Below are positions 24,446-37,253 of a stretch of DNA of 64,000 nt, in pieces. The stretch is taken from positions 124,001 to 188,000 of the forward strand of contig NW_004190396.2 of NCBI RefSeq assembly GCF_000224145.3, written 5' to 3'. The translations under genes were made by a program, and so were the position numbers. The stretch comes from Ciona intestinalis (lineage: Eukaryota; Chordata; Ascidiacea; Phlebobranchia; Cionidae). Numbering within the stretch: the stretch's first letter is position 1; every line of letters begins with the position of its first letter. The notes below the pieces were generated by a model. That model was given only the letters and a program-made list of their open reading frames with translations. It ran no database searches and had not been told where the DNA came from.

Positions 24446-27400
24446 TTAAGTTGTGCGTGGCAACGACGGTTCTGGCTTTGGTAGACTGTATAAATATACA
24501 GCAGTGATTACCAACGTCGCGCCAATAATAAACATAGTGCTGATATGGAAACCTAGAAAAAGTGCCGAAAAAATGGTGGAAATTATTATTGATACTGATG
24601 TGGCAAATCCTTTAAGTATATTGTCTGCGTATTTGATAACCAATGCAACCAACAATCCACCGAAAGCTTGGTTGGAAACTATAAATACCACTAACGGGCT
24701 GAAACCAAAGAAAAAACCTTTTTCAACGACTTGAGTTCCATCTTTGGTCAAAACTCCAATAATTCCTAGAAATAGATTCCTTTTTAACACTGAGTTGACA
24801 CACGTATGCATTGGCGTCATTGTTAGCAGAAACATTTTTAGAGGGAAGGGATTCTTTATTCACGTCCGTGAGCAGACACAGATGCGAAAAGATTTAACAA
24901 AAAATCATGCGTCTGCCGGTGTGTGAACATTGTGTATTCCTTGTCAATTGGTTTGTTTTGTCTTTTGCATAGCAGCAGGTTTTTAAACAAAAGACCATTA
25001 TAAAATTGCTGCCTAATTTTTAAAATATTTTTAAAATTTGCCATTTAAATTGGGATGCTTAGCACCCTATAACATTGCAACGGTACCCACCCTATGCGTG
25101 TATCTGATAACAACAATAAGTTTTAATGCCACAGCGCTTTGTTTAGTTACCAATATTTTGTGTCACCACACCGCAACAATAAGCAACACACTGGATACGA
25201 CCCCAAACAAGCTAAAAATCTGACATTCTACATTTTATGTGACCTTTGTGGCAGCTTAAGCCTCAAGCCACCTTCTATTGCTTGTACGATGCAACACAAA
25301 CACAACTAACCTGTTACAACACCAAACAAACTAAGCTGAACATTCCTCATCCAAACCGAACATTTTGATCCTTTTAATATTTTTTCAAAGTAAACCCCGG
25401 CAAATCCTGATGATAAACAAGACACAATAACCGCAGCTAGACCAAGGAAGGCATTTTGTTGGGTGGGTGAGGTGGGGTTGGCACTTGAAGATTGAACCTC
25501 AACCTGGGTGAGGAATGATTCATCAATATATTAAGATACATTAAGATGTTAGGATATAAATTTGTATAGAACCATAGGCACCAAACCTGGGGTGGCAGGG
25601 TGGGCAGGCCAACCCTAGATATTCACACTGCATTAATCAGTAAACATTACAAGTTAGATTTGCTTTACAGGATTGTGTGTCTAACTATCCCTGCCTCCCC
25701 TGTGTTTATAATTAAAGTTAAGAAAACATACAAATATTATTTTTAAAACATAGTTTTGAAAAGAACACACTCAACTACACTATTGTGTGCGTTTTATCAA
25801 TCTTTATAAATCTACATAGGTGAGGTTTTAGACAAGGTGTGACACGGAATATGGGTGGAATTGCGTAAGATTACGTGGCATAACACGCTCCACGCCTCAG
25901 AAACCATTATAGAATGATAAATAACAAATCTACCATGTTATTCTAAATACATCACATTCACATATAATTACTGTATCTTTATTTTGGGGAACATTGTATA
26001 AATATAACATTTAAACATATTTATTTCAGTATATAGTTGAAGTTGAATTATTTAATTGTATTTAAACTAAAATGAATATATTTACATAATATATCATTTA
26101 ACTGTTCCCTTAAATAAATGATTAATGCCTTCAATTTGGATTCACACCTTTGCCAAGTCATTCAGTGTATAGTTTTCTAACGTAACGTCACCGAAGATTT
26201 GCGAAAATTATCGTATTATGTTTTATTGAGGTATGTATAAAATATATTGTATGTTCAAGAGATGGAGCATCAATGATCCTCCAACAAAGGTGTTATGTCA
26301 GCTATACAAGTGACTTCATAACAAACAAAATTATTGAGTCATAGCATTAGACATGTTGATGAACATTCACACAAACTTTTATGCAGAAAATCGAACCCCT
26401 TTTTCGGGCTGTGCTACTGTGCAGTGTCATCGATTTATAAATAAAAGTAACATAAAGCTTAAGGTCCAACCTTGCCACCCCAGCGATGTCCAATTGGAAA
26501 ACATCTCTTCATAGACGACGACATATAGACAACACTTTACGATTGCTCTTTATTTTTTGTTAATAGGTTTGTAACTTCAATAAAAACCAGTAAATTCAAA
26601 ACCAGTCAAGCTCCCACCTGCACAGTGGCCACCCCAATAAACAACAACAACATTGAACCCCATTGTAGTTTAGAAAGTGATCGTCCAAGCATGAACACCG
26701 AAAACATGGCCGTCGTTAATATCTTTAACTGGTACGTTACCTGTGGTGTATGATGTTTTAATAAGTGGTGTGATGTCATAATGGGGGTGTGATGTCATGA
26801 TACCGTTTTTAAATATGGTTCTATACATATGGCTATTCAATGATAGGGTTTGTGGCAAGACACTTAGCGGTAATTGCTTCAAACCAGTGATCACTAATGG
26901 GTTGTCTAAATTATCAGCCATACAAAAAACAATCATCTACAAAGTTACATACGTGGTAACTTGTAAGCTGGCACGAAGTGTATGAAACAGAACACCTGTT
27001 TATACTGTCATTGCCCTCCACCAAGAATAAACAAGTTACACCCATTCATTCCAACCGACCTGAAAAGTAGCAGCAGGTAGGTTAGACACCGCAATGTAAA
27101 GAAGGTTGTTTTGAATCATGTAAATAATGGCCGGGATGAAAACTTTCATCGTATCGAGAGGTTGAAGGATTATATTCTGATGAAGATAGCTCAACCAATC
27201 CTTTACATTTCCTGCAATAAGCAAAGATCACGATGTTGGTTGATATTCACCAATAATATTTAACATAACAAACATATTTATATATTGTTATTTATCTTCT
27301 CAAATACGATAACGAAGATCAAACTAATTAAAACAATAAAGAGAATTAAATTAGCGACAAAACTGACAATTGTTAAAACACAGTGCAGGTAAAAACTACT

Positions 27401-28573
27401 TAATTATTTTAAATTCTTACCCTTTTTCTCGACCAGCATAATGGTAAGGGAGGTTGTAAGTTTAAGCAACTCTGCGGTAACTACGGCAACCGTTGCAAAG
27501 AATTGATCACCCTCTTTATTACGTGCATATTTCATACTTAAAATAAGAGTCGCGTTTTGAAAGATAAGAAAAGCAAGCGAAACATATTTCATATTCGCTG
27601 CTGCGGCTGAAAAACAGAAGAACTTTTTACAAAAAGTCTAAATACTTGTTTTATAATAATGTCATTACCTTAGTTTTATAATTTGAATCAATTTAAACAG
27701 ATATATATATAGATACATACTACGCAGTTTACATTTTACCTTCCCACATCATTAAAGATGGTTTTAGTTTTAACCGAAACTTATGAAAATAATGACAACT
27801 GTGTCATGTGTGTAAGGTTTGTTATGTTTGTATTGAAACTTCATGTCTGAAGCACTAAAGATAACCTCCCAAAACATGCAACAAAGTATTTAGTTTTGGG
27901 TTTTAATATTCAACTGTAAAGTGCCTTTAATCATATGGTTCAGTTTCAATACAAACCCTGTTTACTTTGTTAACTTATCAGTAGCAACTGTTAAACCAAT
28001 GCCACTTACTAAATAACTATAAATAACAATGTTCACTGCCCTAACTACTAACAACTTTATAAACTAAACTAAATGGTGCTAGTGAAGAATCCTCCCCCCT
28101 ACGTTATCTGCTAACTAATCTATCCATATACTAACCGCCAACTACCAGCAAACTTCAAAACACTTTTCCACCAGCCCCCTAATCTGTAACAAACCAGAGG
28201 AACCTTCACTAGTGCCAAATTAATAAATATTAAGCAAAGCTTTTTTTATAAAAACACACCACGATAATACCAGCGTTAATATTACTACATGCATTAATAG
28301 CATTATAAAGGTTTATTACGTCATTACAGGAAGGACCGACAGCATCCGGTAATTTAAACTCCAGGAAATAGCGATTAAATTACTTCAGTCGCAACAATTG
28401 ATTGCTAACTTTGATGATTTGCCACGTTAACGGCAAATTTTAACATTTTACCGGTGTGTCGTAATTATAACATTATTTTAATTTATTTATACAGCAAATA
28501 TATTAGAATATTAATATTAAAGCATCGTACCTGGCATATTGGGGCGTTTTTCGTCGTCAGATACCCCTCCCAT
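24446..28573 (-). CDS. SLC35A2: UDP-galactose transporter, SLC35A2 type, complete
   Basis: Six exons: 28573-28531, 27606-27421, 27211-27060, 26740-26618, 25503-25311 and 24765-24446. The total is 1,017 nt, or 338 aa, with all junctions in phase. The start is the ATG of [12 protein letters not shown]. Family blocks are [83 protein letters not shown] and [19 protein letters not shown] and [10 protein letters not shown] match SLC35A2 better than SLC35A3 or A1. It would exchange UDP-galactose for UMP in the Golgi membrane, with about ten membrane segments. Without a tree, SLC35A3-like or mixed specificity cannot be excluded. Its 3' end converges on that of ARL3. Confidence 0.9.
25575..25712 (+). 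mobile_element. AGGCGCCAAAC-family element, right end lost
   Basis: Starts AGGCACCAAACCTGGGG and ends at the CCCTGTGTTTATAA block without a clear right terminus. Lies just upstream of the transporter exon at 25311-25503. Confidence 0.55.
26845..27030 (+). mobile_element. tRNA-derived SINE, 5'-truncated, in transporter intron 3
   Basis: Carries AAGACACTTAGCGGTAATTG, ATCACTAATGGGTTGTC, GTTACATACGTGGTAACTTG and TGTATGAAACAGAACACCTG in the order seen in the full SINE. Confidence 0.75.
27295..27395 (+). repeat. ACAGTCGTTAAAACACGC-family repeat
   Basis: Block order TCAAATACGATAACGAAGAT, CAAACTAATTAAAACAA, TTAGCGACAAAACTGACA, GTTAAAACACAGTGCAGG. Related copies lie at 5610-5710, 8800-8912, 9683-9755 (reverse), 34426-34605 (two inverted halves), 38620-38690, 48898-48987 (reverse), 50571-50645 and 55163-55262 (reverse). 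Class unknown; the inverted pair at 34.4 kb suggests a hairpin-type element. Confidence 0.55.
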
Positions 28574-29327
28574 TTATTGACAGGAAATTTATTGAACTTC
28601 TAGCTCCACATTAAACTCAAAACAAAATTTTCGGGGAATTTTTCACTTTTTGGTAAACTGCAGACGCGGCTGATTTACATAAACATCTTATACTCTTCGC
28701 GAAAACGGGGTGTATTTTAAAATAATTTCCAAGATTTGACCAAAACATTTATATAAATCAGAGTTTATATACGGGCACTGATTTACATTACCACTTCAAT
28801 TTGCAATTAACACAACGATTAATATCTGTATATAAATAATTTACTACAAAACAAACGGATTTTGTATTAATGATTATAATTACAACAAATAAAATTTTGA
28901 TTTAGCAAACAAGTAATATGATTTAATTTGAAGTAGATTTTGTCAATCTTATTAAAGATTATAATTACTTTAAACTGCACAATACTAAACAACACTGGGT
29001 AAAATATATATAAAAATCAACTGAAATAGGTTTGGGAACAATTGTCTAAATACGAATGAAGGTAACTTAAGAAACCTATAGGAAACACCCATGTTATAAC
29101 TCCCATATTTTCCCGCCCATGCGAGGAACAATCAGTTATATTCACTTATTAAAAAGAACTTTTGCATATTTTGTTTTAAATAGGTGGAACTTCATTAGTG
29201 ACAGGAAGTATAGCAAGAAAAAAAATAATTATATTGGTCTTTTAGTTTTACATTGCACAAATGTTATAGTGCATGCCCTGTATATAAAGACAATTTATCA
29301 TAAATTAAAAACCTTATTCAAAAATAT
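28574..29327. other. Intergenic region between the transporter and PXMP4
   Basis: AT-rich sequence that should contain the transporter promoter and PXMP4 3' UTR (both genes on the minus strand). No convincing ORF, repeat family or RNA gene was seen. Confidence 0.5.
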
Positions 29328-30635
29328 TTACGGTAATTTATTGTAGACCAAAAAATCCCAAATATTATTCCATTTATTGCTATCATGATATAAATAAGTC
29401 ATTGAAGCTTGGAGGGAGGGTTGCAAAGTATGTTTATGGTTCTCAAATAACCATAACACCACCCCCCACATTGTTGCAGCAAACACAGGGAATATTTTGA
29501 CCCCGTTTAATTTTTCTTCTGACGGAAAATAACCTCGTTCCGTCGCAACTCGACACAGACCAAATATTATGCGCGACAGAAGGTACATGTTGATCTGGGA
29601 AGACAATGAAATGTTTAAATGAATGAAACTTATTTGCATGGCGGGGCAACGACAGTCGTTATAACACGGGTGTTCTGTTTCATATACCTCGTGCCTGCTT
29701 ACGAGTTACCACCTATGTAACTTCATGGAAGATTGGTTATCAGTATTTAGTTAATTAGGTTACATATCCAACCAAACACACCACACCTGCATATTGATCG
29801 GGTTTTTCTCCCCAAACACAAGATACCCGGCAAACGCAGCTGCGGGAATCACATGAAGCGGGTTTTTACCAACGCTGGGTTTCGAGGATGTTTTGGATAA
29901 AGTCGTCGTCAAAAGTTTGTATAAAAACGTGAACTGCGCTAAGTTCCTTGCGTGCTGGTAAGTGGCTCGCAATATTAAACGAATTTTGTCTTTTAATCTG
30001 GAAATAAAAATATGATGAGCTTAGTTTACTAGTGATTGCAAAATAAATGCAGTTGTAATAAACTAATTGGTTGAAAGATAAGAGCAAAAACATAAATGTT
30101 AATTTTTCTACACTGCATTAATCAGTAAACATTACAACCAATAAGTTAGATTTGTTTCACAGGATTGTGTGTCTAACTATCCCTGCCTCCCCTGTGTTTT
30201 ACAAAGTTTGGCGCTTATGAAAATAATATAATCAGTATCAATACCTATGTGAATAAACCAACTTACGGAACATCTTTGAAAAGGAAAGTCATCACAAGCG
30301 CGTGAGGAAAACGTATCTTTACTCCGTACCTGGAATAAGAAGTTTATGTTAGCTAGGGTAGACTATGAATGTTAGAATGTATGGAACTTATTTATCCTTG
30401 CATGACGCGGCAACAACAGTCGTTATAACACGGGTGTTCTGTTCCATACACCTCATGCCCGCTTACGAGTTACCACGTATGTAACTTTGTGGGTGAGAGA
30501 TTTTGAATGGCTAATAGTTTGAGCATAGAGACAAACTTACACTATTCCATTCCTGATCCCCTTGAGCAAAGATAATATTTGCTGATGGTTCCCAGATTGC
30601 AGAGTCTGGTTGATTATTTGCAATAAACTTGACAT
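29328..30635 (-). CDS. PXMP4: PXMP4, peroxisomal membrane protein 4 (PMP24), complete
   Basis: Four exons: 30635-30541, 30329-30267, 29997-29787 and 29594-29328. They total 636 nt, or 211 aa, against 212 in human. Landmarks are the start MSSLLQIINQ, YGVKIRFPHALVMTFLFK, RATYQHARNLAQFTFLYK, GYLVFGEKNPINMQINMYLL, WGVVLWLFENH, TLQPSLQASMTYLYHDS and the C-terminal DFLVYNK. The protein is an integral peroxisomal membrane protein of the Tim17/22-related group and binds PEX19; its transport role is unsettled. All introns are GT-AG. SINE tails sit in introns 2 and 3. Confidence 0.96.
29636..29745 (-). mobile_element. SINE tail in PXMP4 intron 3
   Basis: CATGGCGGGGCAACGACAGT, GTTATAACACGGGTGTTC, GAGTTACCACCTATGTAAC in reverse orientation. 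Only the 3' part is present. Confidence 0.7.
30105..30215 (+). mobile_element. AGGCGCCAAAC-family element, left end lost
   Basis: Begins inside the element (CTGCATTAATCAGTAAACAT) and keeps CTATCCCTGCCTCCCCTGTG and the right end GTTTGGCGCTTA. In PXMP4 intron 2. Confidence 0.55.
30388..30500 (-). mobile_element. SINE tail in PXMP4 intron 1
   Basis: TATCCTTGCATGACGCGGCA, TAACACGGGTGTTCTGTTC and GAGTTACCACGTATGTAAC. Tail only. Confidence 0.7.
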
Positions 30636-30639
30636 ATTG

Positions 30640-32511
30640 ACCGTTTACAAAACCTAACAGTAACCTGCTGGTACACAAAACGCAGTTATAAACTTACACG
30701 CTCAACACGCATATAGGTTACATCCATAGATTCATTATCATAGCGCGAACAAGTATGCGCCTAAAACTCCGTTACTAAACTCTGCAGGCAACTAAATAGT
30801 ACAATATAATCTTTCACAAAGAAGCATACAAACGCTATACAAACATAGATTAAATCATATTTTCAAATAAACTGTTAACATTGCCGCACCTGCAGTTTTA
30901 AATCGGACTTTGATCCCTATTCCCTAGGTATTTGAACAACGTTAATGTTGGAAAACCAACCGCCATTACTGGTCCCATATTGGTCATTGTATAGTGGGAA
31001 CACATTTGTTCATGCGCGACAAATATTTTAAAGTATATTTACATTTTTGATATAAATAACCAAACCAACCAAAAGTCATGTCTGCTTATCCACACACTGC
31101 AATAGCTTCAGCAGCTTGACCGTGGGCATGGAAGTGGCAACCATGGATAAGTCACTCAGGTTCCCACACACGAGAATATAAATAACCAAACCAACCAGAT
31201 GTCATGCCTGTTTTTCCACACACTGCAATAGCTTCAGCAGCTTGACCGTGGGCATGGAAGTGGCAACCATGGATAAGTCACTCAGGTTCCCACACACGAG
31301 AATATAAATAACCAAACCAACCAGATGTCATGTCTGCTTATCCACACACTGCAATAGCTTCAGCAACTCGACCGTGGGCATGGAAGTGGCAAATATATAG
31401 TTACCCAACAAAATAAAGATGTTGCAATATTAAGTTTAATTTGTATGAAAAATTGCACAATATGTAATGATAATCCACAATGAATAAAATAAACGGATTC
31501 GGGATATTATTAAAATTATAGAAGATATTTTGCTACTTGATAAAGTCTTGGTAAATAGCGGGCGAAATGTTGGAATACAATTAACAGTTTTAAACCATAG
31601 AAGTCAAAACAATTATTTTAAACACAAAAGAATCAAAAACAGTTGTTCCTTTTTTATAGGTTACTATGAAGTGCTACAAAATACAAAACAGACAAAAATT
31701 AGGCCCAAAAAGATTGTATATAATATGAGAGATAATTTGCTTAAATGGCATCGTCAGTCTTTTTTTAAATAGAATCAATTCTAATATATTTCGTAACACT
31801 AAATTCTGACTGCCCAGACTAGGTTAGATTCACAGAATATACTATAGTTATAAATTAAAATATCTGTAATAAACTGCTTTCTCATAACAACAGGAAGGTT
31901 TTAATACTGTTTCTATTATGGATATTTATATGATTTTGATGTTGATGAGATAATATATTAGATACTTGAAATTAAAGATGAACTTGATGTGTGGCAAGAC
32001 CTGGGAAAAAATAAATTGAAATTTGCTATTATATGCTAAACATTATATAGTAGGTTGGGGTAAGATGGCACAGTAGGTTGGGGTAATAGAGCCCTTTTTT
32101 TATAGTCCCATATGGTAATAAACCAATTACATTTACAGATATATATAATTGTATAAATAACCATCTTTGCTTAAAATGAAGAAACTGGTGTCACATATAT
32201 ATATGTGTATAGGTTGGTATGTTTGTATTGAAACTGACCACAAAGTCTTTTGTTTTATGCAGTGGGGACATTTAATCTTTGCTGCCATAAGTAAAGAGAT
32301 AAATAAGTTGTAAATATATAGTAAAGGAAGATGGGACACCTTTTCATTCTGTTTTCTTGTCCCATTTTGAAGTAAACAATGATCATTCATAGAATTATAA
32401 AACCATATAGTTATAAAAGAGGAGTCACGACTCCTATATGCTGTTGTTACCATATAATTAATACTTTTGACCATAATTATATTAATAAAATTTCATTTTT
32501 ATAGTCCCTAC
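30640..32511. other. Intergenic region between PXMP4 and GALK2
   Basis: Holds the ~123-bp tandem array (31069-31395), a short GGGGTAAGATGG element end near 32047, and AT-rich sequence that should include the PXMP4 promoter and GALK2 3' UTR. No further gene is supported. Confidence 0.5.
31069..31395 (+). repeat. Tandem repeat, ~123-bp unit, nearly three copies
   Basis: Unit contains AAATAACCAAACCAACCA, TCCACACACTGCAATAGCTT, GACCGTGGGCATGGAAGTGG and CATGGATAAGTCACTCAGG. The same unit forms a second array at 47290-47720, 16 kb away. This array lies between PXMP4 and GALK2. Confidence 0.88.
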
Positions 32512-35500
32512 CTATATAACATACACTCCAGCTCCACCACCAGGGGCAGTAAAGAACACAGCCTTCGCAAACTCGTCGTCGTTCATGTTGGCATAGTAAC
32601 TCGTTCGTAACGAACCAATGAAACTGTTTAGTTTATCACTGGGTACCAACGATACAGCACATCCACCCCAACCAGCGCCGGTGAACCTTGAACCCAATGC
32701 CCCGTGCTTTCTGTTGGTAAAATTAACATTGTTAAAGGTACTAAAGATATATGGCCAAGTGATGGACCTTTTATTCTATATGGGTGAAGTCCTACAGTGA
32801 GGCATGCTAGGAGACCTGGGCCAGAGTTAGCCCATTACCCCAACAACCAGAGTGATACGTGCTACAACCCATTAGTGGCCACTGAGTTTGGGCAATTGCC
32901 GTTAGTGTCTTGCACAAGGTCACATGCGTCCACAATCGCAGCTGCGACAAACACCCCGGATATACAAAGAATTCCATTACCTGCACAACTCAGTAAGTTG
33001 GTCCAGTTCCTTACAACTTGCTTCGTACAATCGTGAACAACTATCATGGCTTTCATTCATCAGCTCCCCTAGTTTAACGAGGGGGTTGGTAGTCTCACTG
33101 CAGACCTCCTTAAATTTGAACACACGTCGTGCTTCACTGAACACATGCGTTGCTCTCTGCTTCAGTTTAAACGAATCAACTGGAAAACATTTTTTAAATT
33201 TGTAGACCAAAAGATACGCGTTCGATGCTCAATGCTGCTACCATTGTGCAGTGCATATTTAGGTAAGATCACCCACAAAGTTACATTCGTGGTAACTTAT
33301 AAGCAGCCAGGTGTATCAAAAACTTGTATCTTTAGTAGCACAGTGGTTAAAGTGATTCCCTATAAACATGAGGGCGTTGGGTTCAAGGCTCGGTGCTGCG
33401 GCTTATGTTGCCAGCTTGCCCCTCCAAGCAAAGATAACTGTCTTGGAAATTTTGAATATTCGTTTGCAATATGTCCTAACCTTGGTATTTAAACACCAAC
33501 AAAATTCGCCCACCTTGACTTGTATTTTTAAACAGTAGTTTTTCCTTCACTTCCTCCCCAGACATTCCAAGTTGTTGTCCAACCTCCCCAACATTATATG
33601 GATGATCATGCATCAGATCTTCCACCATCTTAACCATGCTATCGAGATCAACACCCAACATCTCATGGACGTCGCCGAGTGTCTTTACTTGGCTACGATC
33701 TAATGATTTCCATGAAGCTAACATCTGCACCGTTTAGGTTCAACACATTAGAAATAGTATTCTGCGCTGGGCTTTTACAGAAGTTGCAACATACATTTTG
33801 AACTTTATTTTGTCTTAAAAATACAAACATTTGTAATTTAGAAAATGTAACATAACCTACCTCAGTGGTTGGGTGCTTACATTATAACCGGAGGTTACCG
33901 GGTTCAATGCTTGGTCCTGATACCATTAGTAAGCACTTGGTTTGTTGATTGGAGCTTAAATGTCTTGGCCAAGGACGCACACCCACAATGGTGACAGCAC
34001 CCAAAGTCCTAAATTACTGTTCAGGTCCTGATGCTGTCACCATCGAAAGTGTGCGATGCTGCTTCGTATCCTTCGGTTTTGAAGCAACCCAAACAACTGC
34101 GCTACATTGCTAGCTATGTACTGACATACCAGCTGTCCTACCACCCACAAATACAACACATTTTCCCACCAACCTGTGCGGCCACTTTGCATTCTGTCAC
34201 CCTCGTGTTAAAATGTGCTGTGTCGGCTTTCTTCATTGTGACACAGCTGTTTGTGACGACAAACACGGCACCATCGGGTAGAACGACGTTGTCCGATCGT
34301 AGGGGGTTGAATGAAATCAACTTTGCCTAGAGAAGCCAACATTAATTGATGTTATAGTAGTTTTTTAACTGTACGCTGGCCCCTGGTGTGTCAATTCATG
34401 AAAAAACTTTTTTTTGTTTATCTATTTGAATCCGATAGCAAAGATCAAAATAATAAAAACAACAAAGAGAACGGAATTAACAGCAAAACTAATTATATCA
34501 AAGTACATGTTTTTTATTTCACGCTTTTACTCAATTACTTTTTACCAGTAGCCTGTTTAAGGACTTTCGTTTTGTTGCTAATTCCATTCTCTTTTTCAAC
34601 CCTTTTTCCTTTTTTAAAAAATATATTAACTTTATCTCACATTATTGAAGTAGAAACAACACATCAACCTACCATCCCCTGTTGAGCGAGGAACGAGATG
34701 GATTGATCCATACCGCCACCTTGTGTACCGATGTAATGCTCGCATCGCATGCAAATGTCGGCAAGTTCCAACTAAACATAAAGTTAGCATTATAAACTTA
34801 TCGCAGCTACCATTGTGGCGTATGTGTCCATGGACACTTAACAACAATTGCTCCAACCCACTGGTCACTAATGGGTTGTCCAAATTGTCAGCCATACATA
34901 AAACAATCACCCATAAAGTTACATACGTTACAACTCTTAAGCGGGCACAAGGTGTATGAAACAGAACACTCGTATTATAACTACTGTCGTTGCCCCACCA
35001 TGCGAGGATAAATAAGTTACATTCATATAATACACCAATGATGAATATAAGATGTTTATGTGGCCTCACCCGTGTCAGCGAACAGTTACACGCATGGGCG
35101 GTTGCAAGCCCGGCAGCGCACACGAGAGCACTTGAACTGGAGAGACCAGCGGCTTGGGGGACGCTACCATCAACCATTATGTCCATTCCTGAAAGAAGCA
35201 TCAAGGTCATTATATGTAGGGTTTAAAGGTTCTGCAGTGGGATTAAGGCAGCGTGGCACTGAACCTGGAATTATGGTCAAAGTTGGGGCATTACTCCAAC
35301 ACCCAAGACTACAACCCATTAGTGACCACTGGGTTGGACCAATTGCACAAGAACACATTCCCACCTAAAAGTAGCAAGCATTGAACCACTGACACCCTAC
35401 ACCACTAACCTGGTAGGTTGCTAATATTAGATGATTCTATGATTCCCTTAATACCACACAATATATAATTGAACCACGCTGGTTTGTCACTGTTGATGGT

Positions 35501-36390
35501 GAAGGTAGTCGTGTCTCCAATGTAATCACTATGATGATGTATTAATATATTAGTAATATAACTTTATTGTGGCTTCAGGTATAGCAAGCCAGAATGTATT
35601 TTATATATAAAGCAGAAAATATAACTAGTTTAACTAATTTAACTAGTGTGTAGTTGTCAATGGATGCTTGTATAAACAAATGGGCACGAGGTGTATGAAA
35701 CAGAACACTATGGTTATAACGACTGTCATCGCCCTGCCATACCAAGATTAGGTAAAAAGCGTGATATTTTTAATTGGTAAAAGTTCGGTGAATTTTTGCG
35801 GCATTTTACAAAAACTTTTGCAACTTCGGGAACCTTTGTTGTTCCTGATCGTTGGTATGGTATATCTTAAATAATACTCAGCCCAAGTTGGACTCGCAAA
35901 TATTTTCGCCGTGGCCGTTTTTTATCATTACCAGTAAACAAAGACACAACTGAACATAAACAACTAAAATCCAACTTTACCTGAACGCAGAGTTAATGTT
36001 TGAAACACGAAGCACCGTCGATGAGTTTGTTCGAACAGCGAGACTAAGATCTTGTGTTAACGCCATCGGCAAGACGGAATATCCACAATAATCTATGTGT
36101 TCCCCTATCAAGTTTACCTGGGGGTGGAAGTTGTAGGGTGGGAAAGATGAATATTAGTGAGTGGTTTACAAAATTTTAAAGTTTTGAGGTAAAATTATAA
36201 TTCTTGTACTAAACTGGCCAACACCCCGCATTTCATGCAGATCTCATGGCATGTCCATATAAAGTAGAACCATAGAACTAGTTGCACATTATATATAGAA
36301 TAGAACCGACTTACCCTCCCAGGAGCACGACTTACAAACTGAGGATCTTCATTAAATTTCTCCACAAACTTTCCGATCAATGTTTTGTAC
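32512..36390 (-). CDS. GALK2: GALK2, N-acetylgalactosamine kinase (first exon not found)
   Basis: Nine exons: 36390-36315, 36117-35981, 35528-35410, 35188-35070, 34771-34673, 34326-34174, 33724-33514, 33179-32981 and 32710-32512. About 437 aa are readable with phases kept; human has 458. GHMP-kinase landmarks are the galactokinase signature at RAPGR joined to [15 protein letters not shown], the phosphate-binding [28 protein letters not shown], and the C-terminal [17 protein letters not shown]. These motifs look intact, and the match is to GALK2 rather than GALK1. It would phosphorylate GalNAc, and galactose more weakly, at C1 with ATP. The acceptor at 36390 has a poor pyrimidine tract. The missing start, about 20 codons, should lie between 36.4 and 37.2 kb. 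Confidence 0.95.
32772..32900 (+). mobile_element. Repeat of the ATGGGTGAGGTCCTACAGTG family
   Basis: Contains TATATGGGTGAAGTCCTACA, GTGAGGCATGCTAGGAGACC, CCAGAGTTAGCCCATTACCC. Relatives at 16425-16505 (reverse), 23095-23180 (reverse), 43620-43680, 52608-52675, 53118-53205 and 63035-63105. Class not recognised; some copies abut SINE body sequence (CCCATTAGTGGCCACTGAG). Confidence 0.5.
33220..33420 (+). mobile_element. SINE fragments in a GALK2 intron
   Basis: One internally deleted body-plus-tail fragment (33225-33310), then a head fragment GTAGCACAGTGGTTAAAGTG ... GGGTTCAAGGCTCGGTGCTG (33333-33400) with recognisable A- and B-box-like parts. Confidence 0.6.
34796..35028 (+). mobile_element. 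tRNA-derived SINE in a GALK2 intron
   Basis: Body and tail in order: CTACCATTGTGGCGTATGTG, CACTTAACAACAATTGCTCC, ACTAATGGGTTGTCC, CACCCATAAAGTTACATACG, GTGTATGAAACAGAACACTC, CGAGGATAAATAAGTTACAT. Confidence 0.8.
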
Positions 36391-37253
36391 CTTGTGGTAT
36401 GTAGTGAGGTAATTTAGTGTGGGTAACATGTTTTATCAAAATCACCCTTTTTTATCTGAAACACCCAAAAACCTTTACACCTTGATTAGTTAACTTTTGA
36501 ACAATAAGGAATAAGTATTCTCGTGCTAAACCCAGGGTTCCCAACCTTTTTTACTCCGTGCCCCCTTTAAAAATCAATTGTCTCCCTATTTTTCAACCTT
36601 TTGAACAAAACTAAGCAATGTCATTTTAATTAAAAAACTTGTTTATACAGTAACTATTAGTTAAATTGACAAAACGATATCAACATGACACACAATAAAC
36701 ATAATAGTACATTGGGAACCCCTGCGTTTAACAAAGAACTTGGCGATACAAAAATAAAACAATTTTAAATTAAAAAATATATTTTTACACAAAAGAAGGG
36801 ATTGTCTAGCCTGAAACCCCTTAATTACGCCACTGTAGTGTTGTGTATATACGTGGTTTACCTGGTATATCTTTCAACATTCGTTTCTTTCAAACTTTCC
36901 AAATCCATAGAAACAATATTAACAACAGGATCCATTATATTATATACTATTTCTATTAGCGTACAATATCTGCTGAAAAACGAACAAATTATAAAAAGCG
37001 AAATTTTGTGCGAAGCATTACATTTAACAAAAGCAAAAAGTTTTTTATAAATAAATAATAAAACTTATTCATTTTTAGACAAAATATTCGATATTTCGTT
37101 AAATTTGTTTGTCATGACATCATGAACAAATGGGTATTGTTATAATATAAGAGTTGATTGTGACATCATAGAAACCATTATCAAAAGTAATAAACAAACA
37201 ATATTTAAATAACATTTGCGATACTTCGGCAACATTGGCTTGTCGCATAATTG
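36391..37253. other. Between GALK2 and the HCFC1R1-like gene
   Basis: About 0.86 kb, AT-rich. Expected to hold the short first exon and promoter of GALK2 and the HCFC1R1-like 3' UTR. No repeat family from this window and no clear exon was recognised. Confidence 0.4.

Noticed and set aside
24446-28573. Assignment of the transporter to SLC35A3 (UDP-GlcNAc)
   Set aside because: The start of the core resembles both, but [21 protein letters not shown] and [10 protein letters not shown] follow SLC35A2 more closely.
34632-35210. Minus-strand 192-codon frame around GALK2
   Set aside because: Only 35188-35070 is the GALK2 exon; the remainder reads through an intronic SINE and part of the next exon in a wrong frame.
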